A stretch of DNA of 64,000 bases from Dyella acidisoli (GTDB lineage Bacteria; Pseudomonadota; Gammaproteobacteria; Xanthomonadales; Rhodanobacteraceae), in assembly GCF_030160295.1 (NCBI RefSeq), contig NZ_BSOB01000010.1, positions 687,287 through 751,286 of the forward strand, read 5' to 3'. The notes below the pieces were generated by a model. That model searched no databases and was not told the DNA's origin. It was given only the letters and a program-made list of their open reading frames with translations. The position numbers and the translations under genes were made by a program. The first letter of the stretch is position 1; each line of letters opens with the position of its first letter. This document shows, piece after piece, positions 27,104 through 36,150 of this stretch.

Positions 27104-30100
27104 TTACCAGTCGAACTTCACGCTGAAGTCCGCGTAGCGCGGCGCTTCCAGCGCGGTCGGCGTTTTGTAATTGGGCTGGAAGTTGCCCCCGCCGTTGACC
27201 GCGGTGGTCATATAGCTCGAAACATACAGCGTCGCATTCTGCTCGTTGAGCAGGTTGTGGACCATCGCCTGGAATGTCAGGTGCTTGTGGCCCCATGCCG
27301 GTATGTAGGTCAGTGCCAAGTTGATCTGATGGATCCACGGCGTGTGACCACTCGCGCCCGGAGGAGACGGCATACCGCCGTAACCTATTGGGGTTGGGAC
27401 ACCATTGACCAGCACGGTCTCGGTCGAATTGCCTGCGGGTACGCCACCACAGAAGTGCTGGTAAGAACCACCATAAAGATCTGTGTTCAGCGTCGGACCG
27501 TAACCGCTCAGACAAATGTTCGGCGCACCGGACTGGATGATATAGGTGCCGCTGATCGTCAATTCCGGCGTAATGGCATAGGCGCCAAAGGCCTTGAGGG
27601 TGTGACGACGGCTGTTGGGCAGTTCACCGTTGGCGTATTGCATCAGGTCGGGGAAGTCCCACTGCGCCGTGGTGGAACCGGAAAGACCACCATTCTGCTT
27701 GTTAACCTGAGTCTGGTTCGAGATCTGACCCGTCGCCGTTTCAGTCGGACCTTCACTCGAACCCCACGACCTCGAGATCAGGTAGTCGACCTTGGCGTAC
27801 CACTTGCCGTCCCAAGTGTGCTCCAGATAGCTCTCCAAACCGTAATACTTGCGCGACGGCTTCGGGAAATATACGCCCGGGAAACTTGGATTTACATAAA
27901 CCCCCTGGTTGGTGTTCGGATTCCACGTAGCCAGACCGCAGGGCTGTTGAATGTAGTTGGTCTTGCCCGGATTGATCAAGGCACCAACAACGGTGCCACA
28001 CGCGACGAGATCAGTGTCATCCACGAGGTTACCCACCTTTTGATAGGTGGCCTGCGTACCGAACGTCAAACCGGTATCACCGAGGGTCTTCTGGAAGCCG
28101 AGGACGAATTCATCCTGATATTCGGGCTTCAGGTTCTTCGAAGTGTAATCCAGGCCATTTCCGGGAACGCCATTCTCGCCATCGGGCGAGTAAAAACCTG
28201 GCTTGGTCACGCCCGGGGCCAGCGTCATCGCAACCGGCGTCAAACCTTGAGGTATACCGTTCGGGCCAATGGAAGTGTAGGTATAGGTCACTTCACCGTT
28301 GACAGTGCCAAACGCTGAGTTACGTGCTGCCAGGCCCGTCGGCAACGCCAGATAGTAGCGACCCGCATTACCGAACAGCTTCGCCGTGCTGTCGCCGAAG
28401 ATGTCCCAGCTGAAGCCAAGACGTGGTGCCCACTGCGGCCTGGTCTCACGCACGTATTCTACGCCACCGGGCGCGATATTCTTGAACGAGTCGTTGCGTA
28501 TTCCAAGGTCAAGCAGCAGGTTCGGCATGACCTGCCAACGGTCCTCGATGTACTGCGCCTTTTGCATGACTGACAGGTTGATGTCCGAACCCGCGAGATT
28601 TTCCTGCACATACCTTCCGGCGACGGGCGTCGTGACGTAGGGCGCAGTGGAAGAGTAAACGGGAAGCGAGTTGCCGTCGTTATAGACCCAGGTACCACCG
28701 CCGAGGCTGCTGAACCCGTCGTGGTCGTCATGGGTCTGCAGATTATCGATACCGAACTTCAGATCATGCGTGTCCGTGATTTTCCAATCAAGGTCGATAC
28801 GCAGGTTGGTGGCCTTCGACTTATGATCCGGATTGCCCTGCTGCGTCGGATACAGATTCGGGACGTTAGCCAAATTGGCGTAACCCGGAGTGGCGGCTGA
28901 CAAAGCCGGCGAATACAGCACCGGCTGTACGTTACCGCCAGGTAGCGACGTGAAATATGTGCCCTGCATCTGTCCGGCCAACACTTCGAGTGTCAGGCTG
29001 TCGGTGATGTAGGAGGTGTACTTGAGAATGCCGATATTGAAGTCTTGCTTGCTCAACAACCCCGGACCGTAATAATTACCGACGCTCTGGTTCGAGTAAT
29101 TGTAGTTGTAGTAGTTGTTGCTGCTGACGTCGGAGTTGCTCTTGACGCCCGTCAACTCAAGAATATTGCTGTCGTTGATGTTCCAGTCCAGCTTGCCGTA
29201 AATCTTGGGCGAATTCGTAGCGGTCGACTGCCAGAAACCTGCAGGCGTTGAAACACCGTTGTTTACAACACCGGCCTGGTTGCTGTCGTGCTGCCATTCG
29301 GCAGTGATGTAGAAGAACAGTTTGTCCTTGATCAGCGGGCCGCTGATGTAAGCGTCATACACCGTTTCCCAGTCGCTGTTCTGTTTCTGGCCATTTTCAA
29401 TGTGGCCGTACCCAGCCCCATACGGGGTGGTGCCCTGGGTGGCAGCCCAGGAGGAACCCACCGGCACGAGCGGATTCGAGTAATAGATATTGTCGTAGCC
29501 GCTTTCCGCAAAAGTCGGTCGGTAATCAACGTACGCACCGAAGTGCCATTGATTGCTGCCGCGCGCACCGAGCTGGCTGATCACGCCACCGGTCGAGCGG
29601 CCATACTCGGGACCATAACCGGAGGTGATGGTCTGCTGTTCGGCAATAGCGAAATAAGGTAGCGAGATGCCGCCCGCACCACCAATAATATCGGTGGTAT
29701 TGAAGCCGTTGATGTAATAGGCGTTTTCAACGACGCTGTTGCCACCCATTGAAACCAGCGGCGCACCGTTCGGACCCGTGCCAAGGCTGGAGGCACCCAA
29801 AGTCACGCCCGGCGCCAGCAATGCAATGGACTCCGCATTGTGAGCAATCGGCAGATCTTTCAGCTGCTGCGCGGTGAGGATCGCGCTTTGGCGCGTGTTG
29901 GTCACATCGATCGGCGGGATCGCATTGGCGGTCACCGTTACGGTGGCCAAATTCTTGGTTTCCTTGGAAGCGGCAAACGACGCGGTGGCGGCGCCGGCCA
30001 CGGTGACAACTACGTTGTCTTGCGAGGAGATCACTTGGCCATCGCTTCCGACCAACGATACCTTGTAGGTGCCCGTCGGCAAGCTTGCGGCGTAGTAGTG

Positions 30101-30322
30101 GCCACTGCCATCTACCGGCACAGAGCGCGTAAGGCCAGTGCCGACGTTGGTCAACCGAACGGTTTCGCCTGCCGCAACCGGCGCACTACCCGTGATTGAA
30201 CCTGTCGTGGCCTGCGCCAGCAGTTGTCCCGAGAACCCAAACCCCATCGCCACTGCAACGGCCAGCGCAGTGTGACGCACCTGCATCCTGTTCGATGCAG
30301 ACTTAAACTTCCTAATGCTCAT
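27104..30322 (-). CDS. Oar-type TonB-dependent receptor with N-terminal carboxypeptidase-regulatory-like domain
   Basis: A 1072-residue outer-membrane receptor. The signal peptide runs to about 37 (GQLLAQA). A carboxypeptidase-regulatory-like beta-sandwich (about 40-115; GETVRLTNVGTG, LPTGTYKVSLVG) follows, as in OmpA-related Oar proteins, then a plug from about 125 (TVTANAIPPIDVTN, LKDLPIAHNAESIALLAPGV) and a long Y/N-rich barrel ending in W (FSVKFDW). Such receptors in Xanthomonadales take up or bind large or peptidic ligands, mostly undefined. The leader carries a promoter and a terminator-like hairpin. Confidence 0.92.
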   Translation of the reverse strand: MSIRKFKSASNRMQVRHTALAVAVAMGFGFSGQLLAQATTGSITGSAPVAAGETVRLTNVGTGLTRSVPVDGSGHYYAASLPTGTYKVSLVGSDGQVISSQDNVVVTVAGAATASFAASKETKNLATVTVTANAIPPIDVTNTRQSAILTAQQLKDLPIAHNAESIALLAPGVTLGASSLGTGPNGAPLVSMGGNSVVENAYYINGFNTTDIIGGAGGISLPYFAIAEQQTITSGYGPEYGRSTGGVISQLGARGSNQWHFGAYVDYRPTFAESGYDNIYYSNPLVPVGSSWAATQGTTPYGAGYGHIENGQKQNSDWETVYDAYISGPLIKDKLFFYITAEWQHDSNQAGVVNNGVSTPAGFWQSTATNSPKIYGKLDWNINDSNILELTGVKSNSDVSSNNYYNYNYSNQSVGNYYGPGLLSKQDFNIGILKYTSYITDSLTLEVLAGQMQGTYFTSLPGGNVQPVLYSPALSAATPGYANLANVPNLYPTQQGNPDHKSKATNLRIDLDWKITDTHDLKFGIDNLQTHDDHDGFSSLGGGTWVYNDGNSLPVYSSTAPYVTTPVAGRYVQENLAGSDINLSVMQKAQYIEDRWQVMPNLLLDLGIRNDSFKNIAPGGVEYVRETRPQWAPRLGFSWDIFGDSTAKLFGNAGRYYLALPTGLAARNSAFGTVNGEVTYTYTSIGPNGIPQGLTPVAMTLAPGVTKPGFYSPDGENGVPGNGLDYTSKNLKPEYQDEFVLGFQKTLGDTGLTFGTQATYQKVGNLVDDTDLVACGTVVGALINPGKTNYIQQPCGLATWNPNTNQGVYVNPSFPGVYFPKPSRKYYGLESYLEHTWDGKWYAKVDYLISRSWGSSEGPTETATGQISNQTQVNKQNGGLSGSTTAQWDFPDLMQYANGELPNSRRHTLKAFGAYAITPELTISGTYIIQSGAPNICLSGYGPTLNTDLYGGSYQHFCGGVPAGNSTETVLVNGVPTPIGYGGMPSPPGASGHTPWIHQINLALTYIPAWGHKHLTFQAMVHNLLNEQNATLYVSSYMTTAVNGGGNFQPNYKTPTALEAPRYADFSVKFDW

Positions 30323-30371
30323 TTAGATGTGCTCCCCAGCAGCAAAGAATATACAAAGAGGTAAAGGCCGC

Positions 30372-30421
30372 AAAAAACGCTCCTCCTAGGTCCAGGACCC
30401 ACCTAGACCAGATCAAGAGCG
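30372..30421 (-). terminator. Terminator-like hairpin in the leader of the Oar-type receptor
   Basis: Read leftward, CGCTC (complement of 30417-30421) pairs with GAGCG (complement of 30378-30382), with an inner CTAGGT/ACCTAG stem, followed by six U (30377-30372). It lies 50 bases before the receptor start and downstream of the candidate promoter, so it could attenuate transcription. Confidence 0.6.
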
Positions 30422-30503
30422 GACGGCTTTTTTCTTCCCCATCCCCGACAAATTGCTCGGACCGCTTCTTTGCTTAACGGCCCTTTAGCACTTTGTTGTC
30501 CTG

Positions 30504-30533
30504 AAAATACGGTTTCAAATAACACAAAGTCAA
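30504..30533 (-). promoter_or_regulatory. Candidate sigma-70 promoter of the Oar-type receptor
   Basis: Read leftward, TTGACT (30533-30528) and TATTTT (30509-30504) are 18 bases apart, giving a leader of about 170 bases. The rest of the 370-base gap (30323-30692) holds no gene that I can see. Confidence 0.5.
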
Positions 30534-30692
30534 CGACGAAAATTTGCGAATCGTCGTATAAAATTACGTCTGGCCTAATTTTTGTAGGTCGGCCTACACG
30601 CTTTGCAAGCGCCGCTTAACCCGAAAAGCCCCGCCATCGTCAGCCAGGCGACAGCTTTCTGGTCGTAGATGGCGTCGATTGTGATGATTCAT

Positions 30693-31481
30693 TCACTCGC
30701 CTGGCTCATCCTCAAAGCGAAGATGCTTCACGCTGCGCCCATTCCTGCGCACAAGCTTCAGTGCCTCAATACCGATGCGGATATGGGCTTCCACGTATTG
30801 CGCAGTGATGCTGCGGTCACTTAGCTCAGTCTTTACGCCTTCCGGAATCATCGGCTGATCGGATACGAGCAGCAGTGCACCGCAAGGAATGTGATTAGCG
30901 AAACCAGCGGCAAAGATGGTGGCCGTTTCCATGTCCACGGCCATGCAGCGCGTGCGGCGCAGATAGTCCTTAAATTTTTCGTCGTGCTCCCACACGCGCC
31001 GGTTGGTGGTGTAGACGGTACCGGTCCAATAGTCATGTCCCAAATCGCGGATCATGGTGGAAACACCACGCTGCAATTGGAACGCGGGCAACGCAGGCAC
31101 TTCGGGAGGGAGATAATCGTTGCTCGTACCCTCGCCGCGAATGGCAGCAATGGGCAAAACCAGATCACCAAGCTGGTTTTTCTTTTTCACTCCACCACAC
31201 TTGCCCAGGAACAATGCTGCACTGGGTTGTATCGCTCCCAAAAGATCCATCACCGTAGCGGCATTTGGACTACCCATGCCGAAATTGATCATGGTGATGT
31301 CATCAGCGGTCGCGCTGGGCATGGGTCGATCGCGGCCTTGCACTTCTACGCCGTGCCACTCTGCAAAGAGGTCGACGTAGTGGCCGAAATTGGTGAGCAG
31401 GATGTGGCGACCGAATTGTTCGAGTGGCACACCGGTATAACGCGGCAGCCAATTGGTGACGATCTCTTCTTTGGTTTTCAT
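30693..31481 (-). CDS. amn: AMP nucleosidase, short form
   Basis: A 262-residue purine nucleoside phosphorylase-like (PNP_UDP_1) protein matching the short AMP nucleosidases (MKTKEEIVTNWLPRYTGVPL at the N-terminus), known mainly from Bacteroidetes. It lacks the N-terminal domain of the 484-residue E. coli Amn. It would cleave AMP to adenine and ribose 5-phosphate. The catalytic region includes GKCGGVKKKNQLGDLVLP and the ribose-contacting MAVDMETATIFAAGF. The ATG at 31481 is chosen by family alignment; the in-frame start at 31568 adds 29 unrelated residues. No operon partner is seen. Confidence 0.85.
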   Translation of the reverse strand: MKTKEEIVTNWLPRYTGVPLEQFGRHILLTNFGHYVDLFAEWHGVEVQGRDRPMPSATADDITMINFGMGSPNAATVMDLLGAIQPSAALFLGKCGGVKKKNQLGDLVLPIAAIRGEGTSNDYLPPEVPALPAFQLQRGVSTMIRDLGHDYWTGTVYTTNRRVWEHDEKFKDYLRRTRCMAVDMETATIFAAGFANHIPCGALLLVSDQPMIPEGVKTELSDRSITAQYVEAHIRIGIEALKLVRRNGRSVKHLRFEDEPGE

Positions 31482-32233
31482 TTTCTCGTAGCTCTTATTC
31501 GACACAGCGAACCTCGCTGTGCATGACCGGCGACGCCACGCCGGCAGAATGCCAAATCTCAGGTGCACTCAATCTTAGAGCGTACGTGAACGTTCGTGTT
31601 CGCACTTGCTCGAATAACGCGTTATCGCATCAACCACGCAATGCTCAACGTGTGTCCCTATATCTGCATAGTCTTGTGGGCTGCACGCTCAACAATTTTC
31701 ATCAGGCTTTGCGTGCAATTTGGCGCGAGGTGTCATGACTGATTTGCCTGGCGTCTTAGCTTCTCTGGCAACCTTCTCCTGGTATTGCGCGATCCGCACA
31801 CGGTGGAATCCACCGCAAGACCACCTTCTTTATCTGCGAGAACCCACATCAAGCCTCACTAATCTAATGAATTCTTAACAAAACGTATTATTTTTCGAAA
31901 TAAACAGACCTTTTGGTCATCCCAGCGGTGATCCAGAAGGACTGATCGCAAATTGCTGCCCTACAGCAACCGCGATTTCCGGTCGAAAAGGAAAGTTCAG
32001 GCACGCACACCTTGGTCTGCCGTTCGTCTCACCTCTCCGACGGTTATCAGTCGATTGCTCAGAAGGCGGCTGCGTCTGCTTGCAGTTTCACTCGATCAAA
32101 TCAACGAACGCGTTGAATAAAAACCACAGCCATCACCTTGTCCCGATCGTCCACCTTGGCGCAGTGCGGCAACACCTTATGCCATCGCATGCTATGTTCG
32201 CCGCGCACACTGAAGGTGAGGAAATCAAGAAAT
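31482..32233. other. 752-base intergenic region without recognised gene
   Basis: Contains upstream regions of the divergent amn and DegV genes. An AT-rich stretch (about 31865-31915) stands out from the GC-rich surroundings and may hold a promoter. A 71-codon open frame at 31523-31738 has no plausible ribosome site or recognisable product. No RNA gene or repeat was recognised. Confidence 0.5.
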
Positions 32234-33178
32234 ATGCGAATGGGCCTGGCTATCGATGCATCCTGCGATCTGCCACAGGACTTTCTGCAGCAACACGACA
32301 TCGCCGTCATGCCCATCGCAGTGACGGTTGACAAGTCCACCTTCAAGGACGATCGCAATCCGGCCGAAATTGAGCGTTTTTTGAACCTCAACCTGGGCAG
32401 CCGCAGCCACTCGGCGGAAACCGAGCCGTGCTCGGTGGATGACGTGCAGAAGCTGTTCCTGGACAAGTTGGTGCTGGAGAAGGACTGCGTGTTCTGCCTC
32501 ACCATCACTGCCGGACGCAGTGCGATTTACGACAACGTGATCAAGGCCAGCTTTGCGGTGTTGAAGAACTACCGCAAAGTGCGTGAGCCTGCCGGCATCA
32601 CCGGCCCCTTCCTGATGCGTGTGCTGGATACGCGCAGCCTGTTTACCGGTTCCGCACCGTGCGTGGTCGAAGCAGTGCGCCTGATTCAAGCGAATGAAAC
32701 ACCCGCTGCGATGCGCGAACGGCTAGCGTATATCGCCGAGAATTCCTACGGCTACATGTTGCCGCGCGATCTGTATTACCTTCGCGCCCGCGCCAAGAAG
32801 AAGGGCGACCGCAGCGTAGGGCTATTCAGCGCGGTGCTAGGCTCCACGTTGGACATCAAGCCGCTGCTCCGCGGCTACCGCGGCGAGACTACGCCGGTCG
32901 GCAAGGTACGCGGCTGGGAGCATGGTTGCGAAGCACTGTTCAGTTACGCAGCCGACCGCGTGCGCGCCGGTTTGCTGGTGCCGGTGATGTGCACGGCGTA
33001 TGGCGGCGACCTGAGCGAATTGCCGAAGCTGCCGGGCTACGATCAATTGGTTCAAGCCTGTCAGGAGTGCGGTGTAACCCTGATGCAAGCGCCGATGAGC
33101 ATTACCGGCATGGTCAACGTGGGCGAAGGTGCGGTAACGATTGGCTTTGCCGCAGAAGAGCACAACGTGGACTTCTGA
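32234..33178 (+). CDS. DegV family protein
   Basis: A 314-residue DegV-fold protein (LAIDASCDLPQDFLQQHDIAVMPIAV at the start, split across the fatty-acid pocket region; TITAGRSAIYDNV; RVLDTRSLFTGSA). DegV proteins bind fatty acids and in Firmicutes act as FakB subunits of a fatty-acid kinase. No FakA kinase gene is visible here, so the partner is unknown. The ATG at 32234 (MRMGLAIDAS) is chosen; a second ATG two codons later is equally possible. The in-frame start at 32138 would add 32 residues unlike the family. Confidence 0.85.
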   Translation: MRMGLAIDASCDLPQDFLQQHDIAVMPIAVTVDKSTFKDDRNPAEIERFLNLNLGSRSHSAETEPCSVDDVQKLFLDKLVLEKDCVFCLTITAGRSAIYDNVIKASFAVLKNYRKVREPAGITGPFLMRVLDTRSLFTGSAPCVVEAVRLIQANETPAAMRERLAYIAENSYGYMLPRDLYYLRARAKKKGDRSVGLFSAVLGSTLDIKPLLRGYRGETTPVGKVRGWEHGCEALFSYAADRVRAGLLVPVMCTAYGGDLSELPKLPGYDQLVQACQECGVTLMQAPMSITGMVNVGEGAVTIGFAAEEHNVDF

Positions 33179-33209
33179 TTCCCCGAACAAGCGCGCGTAG
33201 AATCGCGGT

Positions 33210-33839
33210 ATGAACCGCTTTTGCGCACTCATCGTGTCGATGGGCTTCCTGGCTCCTCTGCTTGAGTTGCCGCTGCCCACGCCCGTTCGAGCGGAAACGC
33301 TTACCGTATACAAGTGCCGCACCGCGAACGGTCAGCTGATTTATCAGGGAACACCTTGCGCGCACGGTCAACAACAGCAAACCATGCAGCTGGACGATAG
33401 CGGGCCAGCTTCTTCGCCTTTGCCGCAAACACCCAACTCACCATCACCTCAGGCGATGGCTACACGGGCAATACCCGCACCCCTGCCAAGCACGCCACCC
33501 TCCGTGATGTATCGGTGCGCGCGCGCCACGGATCACACCACTTACCTGAGCAGCAACGGCAACCCCCAGCCCTATTACGCGCCACTGGCGATGACCGGCA
33601 TAGTCCCGACGCCACTCGGGCACATCACCCCCGGCGTGAAAGCAAACGCAGCGATGATCGCCAGCAACTACGTGCTGATGCAGGACCAATGCGAGCCCCT
33701 TACGCAGCAAGACACATGCGCCACGCTACGCGATCAATACGACGACAACGAGCGCAAACTGTCGCGCGCGTTCAAGGCGGATCAACCAACCCTGCAGCAG
33801 CGTGAAAAAGAGCTACTCGCCGAATTGAGTCACTGCTGA
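33210..33839 (+). CDS. DUF4124 domain-containing exported protein
   Basis: A 209-residue predicted periplasmic protein. A signal peptide (about 1-28, cleavage near PVRA-ET) is followed by a DUF4124-type motif (YKCRTANGQLIYQGTPC, about 33-49), a P/S-rich linker, a second cysteine pair region and a Q/E-rich C-terminus. The function is unknown. The four to six cysteines suggest disulfides. It lies 31 bases after the DegV gene and may be cotranscribed. A paralogue-like DUF4124 protein is encoded at 54965. Confidence 0.75.
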   Translation: MNRFCALIVSMGFLAPLLELPLPTPVRAETLTVYKCRTANGQLIYQGTPCAHGQQQQTMQLDDSGPASSPLPQTPNSPSPQAMATRAIPAPLPSTPPSVMYRCARATDHTTYLSSNGNPQPYYAPLAMTGIVPTPLGHITPGVKANAAMIASNYVLMQDQCEPLTQQDTCATLRDQYDDNERKLSRAFKADQPTLQQREKELLAELSHC

Positions 33840-33948
33840 GCAAAACCTGCGCAATGTCATGCAAGTGATTGCCGCACAAGCGTCGTGAAGCTTTATCCAC
33901 AGGGTTGCCACCAGGCTTTCCCCAATCGTTGTGGAAAAGTGCGAGTAC

Positions 33949-34731
33949 TCAGAACCCGTAGTTCAAAAACCCGCCATCGACCGCCAGCAGTTGCCCAGTG
34001 ACGTAGCTCGCAGCGGGCAGACAGAGAAACGCGATGGCGGCCGCCACTTCTTCCGGTTCACCAATGCGCCGCAATGGAGTACGGTCCAGCACCTCGTCAA
34101 GGTAATCGGCATCGGCCAGCGCCGGTTCGGATCGCTGCGTGCGGATGTACCACGGCGCTACCGCGTTGACGCGAATGCCATCGATGGCCCACTCGGCGGC
34201 GAGATTGCGCGTGAGCTGATGCAGCGCCGCCTTGGCCATGCCGTAAGGCGAACCCGTGCGCACATGGGTGACACCGGAGACCGAGCCCACGTTCACGATC
34301 GCCGCATTGGCGTGCTGGGTCAGATGCGGATGCGCGAGCCGGCACATCTCGTAGGCGGAAAACAGGTTCTGCTCGAAAATTGCGCGGTATTCGGTTTCGT
34401 CATAATCGAGCGTAGCCTTTGGCGCATTGCCACCCGCATTATTGATAAGAATGGAGAGCGGTGTGCCCAGATCAGCCACCCAATCGAACACCGCCAGACG
34501 ATCCTCCGCCTGGCTTACGTCGGCGGCCAAAGCCAGCACCTCGATGCCGGGATAGTCGTCCGTCAATTCCACGCGAACCTGTTCCAGGTAGTCGTCATCA
34601 CGCGCCACCAGCAACAAATCCGCGCCCAATCCGGCAAGCTCGCGCGCGGTCGCATAGCCGATGCCCTTGCTGGCACCGGTAATCAGCGCGGTATGTTCCT
34701 GCAATTGCCAAGCATCAATGCGGCTGTTCAT
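33949..34731 (-). CDS. SDR family oxidoreductase
   Basis: A 260-residue short-chain dehydrogenase with Rossmann motif TGASKGIG (about 18-25), NNAGG, catalytic S in SVSGVTHV, and YxxxK (YGMAKAAL). It resembles tropinone reductase-like and 3-oxoacyl-reductase-like SDRs; the substrate is not predictable. The C-terminus YVTGQLLAVDGGFLNYGF is full length. It is convergent with the DUF4124 gene and divergent from the small lipoprotein gene. Confidence 0.9.
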   Translation of the reverse strand: MNSRIDAWQLQEHTALITGASKGIGYATARELAGLGADLLLVARDDDYLEQVRVELTDDYPGIEVLALAADVSQAEDRLAVFDWVADLGTPLSILINNAGGNAPKATLDYDETEYRAIFEQNLFSAYEMCRLAHPHLTQHANAAIVNVGSVSGVTHVRTGSPYGMAKAALHQLTRNLAAEWAIDGIRVNAVAPWYIRTQRSEPALADADYLDEVLDRTPLRRIGEPEEVAAAIAFLCLPAASYVTGQLLAVDGGFLNYGF

Positions 34732-34841
34732 GGGCGGAGCTTAGAACCTCTGTTCGGTTTCTGCATAGCTCGTCTGCCGAGGCGACTTGTTCTCAGCGGC
34801 AGGTGGCGGGACACTTGCCCCATGCTGATCGAGGTCGCGCC

Positions 34842-35057
34842 ATGAGAACCACCGCCACATTGCTCTGCCTGCTGGCCTTGAGTGCTTGCAGCAACAAACC
34901 ACCCGCACCGCAATCCGACCCCAAGGCCGCTGCCGCGCAGCCCAGCGCGCCGTGGGACGCCATGAAGCAAGACGAGCAGCGTGCGAAGGATGTGCAGAAG
35001 CTGGTCGACAAGCATGCCGCCGAGCAGGACAAGCAGATCGAACAACAGGGGCAATGA
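34842..35057 (+). CDS. Small lipoprotein, hypothetical
   Basis: 71 residues. The N-terminus MRTTATLLCLLALSACSNK is a lipoprotein signal with lipobox LSAC. The mature part is short, charged and helical (KQDEQRAKDVQKLVDKHA), likely a coiled coil. No family is recognised. The start at 34842 is chosen because it opens the signal peptide. Confidence 0.7.
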   Translation: MRTTATLLCLLALSACSNKPPAPQSDPKAAAAQPSAPWDAMKQDEQRAKDVQKLVDKHAAEQDKQIEQQGQ

Positions 35058-35072
35058 AATGAATTCACGTGT

Positions 35073-35096
35073 GGACGTTTAGGCGTCCGTACGTCC
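35073..35096. promoter_or_regulatory. Tandem 8-bp ACGT-type units resembling the site at 62108
   Basis: Three 8-bp units (GGACGTTT, AGGCGTCC, GTACGTCC) lie upstream of the ABC ATPase gene. They match the three-unit array upstream of metX at 18 of 24 positions. MetJ met boxes (AGACGTCT) have this phasing, but no metJ is visible in the window. A role is inferred only. Confidence 0.35.
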
Positions 35097-35136
35097 ATGC
35101 CTTGCCATCGTCCTGTGTTGCAGGCAAGGTTCGGGC

Positions 35137-35961
35137 ATGAGTCCCGACGCCACACACCCCGAAACCGTTCCCCTGCTCGACATCCACGAAGCCAGCGTGC
35201 AACGCGGCGAGCGCCTGATCATGGACAGGCTCAGCTTGCGTCTTGCCGCCGGCCAGCACACGGCTATCCTCGGCGCCAACGGATCGGGCAAATCCACGTT
35301 GATCCGTTTGATCGCGCGCCAACTCTATCCACTAGCACGCGAGGATGGCCCGCCGGCTATCCGGATCTTCGGGCGCGATCGCTGGAACGTCACCGAGCTG
35401 CGCAGCCTGATCGGCATTGTCTCGCCCGCTGTGCAAGGCGACTACACGAATGAAGAGTCGCCACTGGAAGTATTCGACGCCGTGGTCTCCGGTTTTTTTG
35501 CTGCACGCGGCTTATGGGTCGAGCACGAAGTAACCGAGTCCATGCGCCAGCGTGCATCGGAAGCGTTGGATCAAGTGCAAGCGTCACAGCTCATTGGCCG
35601 TGACATGGCCAGTCTTTCCACCGGCGAGGCACGGCGTGTACTGATCGCACGTGCACTCGTGCATCGACCGCGTGCGCTGCTGCTGGACGAACCATGCGCC
35701 GGCCTCGATCCAGCCAGCCGCCGCCGCTTTCTGGAAAGCCTGCGTCAGTTGGCACAGCACGGCGTAACGCTGTTGCTGGTAACCCACCACGTGGAAGAAA
35801 TTCTCCCCGAAATCGATCACGTGGTTGTGCTGCGCAACGGGCAGTTGCTGCGGCGGGGCAGCAAGGCAAACGTGCTGACCGATGAAGTGCTGACTGCCGC
35901 GTTCGATATGCCGATGCGGGTGGAGCAGCGGGATGGGTATTTTCACGCAAGAGTCGGCTGA
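35137..35961 (+). CDS. ABC transporter ATP-binding protein without visible permease
   Basis: A 274-residue nucleotide-binding subunit with Walker A GANGSGKST, signature LSTGEARRVLIARAL, Walker B LLLDEPCAGLD and H-loop LLVTHHVEE. It resembles the ATPases of the ModF/YnjD and iron-chelate groups. No membrane component or binding protein is adjacent, so it may serve a distant permease or a non-transport role. The start at 35137 (MSPDATHPE) is the only one near a GGGC-rich leader; a more internal start is possible. Confidence 0.85.
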   Translation: MSPDATHPETVPLLDIHEASVQRGERLIMDRLSLRLAAGQHTAILGANGSGKSTLIRLIARQLYPLAREDGPPAIRIFGRDRWNVTELRSLIGIVSPAVQGDYTNEESPLEVFDAVVSGFFAARGLWVEHEVTESMRQRASEALDQVQASQLIGRDMASLSTGEARRVLIARALVHRPRALLLDEPCAGLDPASRRRFLESLRQLAQHGVTLLLVTHHVEEILPEIDHVVVLRNGQLLRRGSKANVLTDEVLTAAFDMPMRVEQRDGYFHARVG

Positions 35962-36106
35962 ACCACGGTCGACGTACCAGGCGAAAGCAGCACTCATGAA
36001 AGATCTAGGCGCACCAGGCGTGTGCGCGGACTATGCGCCGAATGACTACGCGGTGCTCTTGACCGATCCGGATGGGAACCATATCGAAGCGGTGCGCTTG
36101 GTTTGA
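35954..36106 (+). pseudogene. 3' remnant of a VOC/glyoxalase family gene
   Basis: An open frame from about 35954 to the TGA at 36104-36106 encodes a typical VOC family C-terminus: YQAKAALMKDLGAPG, then LLTDPDGNHIEAVRLV. In full-length members these are the last 40 residues of about 130. The N-terminal two thirds are missing and replaced by the end of the ABC ATPase gene. An ATG at 35996 would give only 36 residues. Confidence 0.75.
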
Positions 36107-36150
36107 CGAACTCACTTCCTCTCCCCGAAGGGAGAGGAAGCAAAACGAAC

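Noticed and set aside
27068..28318. 416-codon open frame antisense to the Oar-type receptor
   Set aside because: Shadow of the receptor gene. No ribosome site, and composition is mirror-like (T/R/V rich).
31523..31738. 71-codon open frame in the amn-degV gap
   Set aside because: No ribosome site, no homology pattern, and it overlaps the upstream region of amn.
33893..33901. Single DnaA box (TTATCCACA) near the DUF4124 gene
   Set aside because: One isolated 9-mer is expected by chance in 64 kb.
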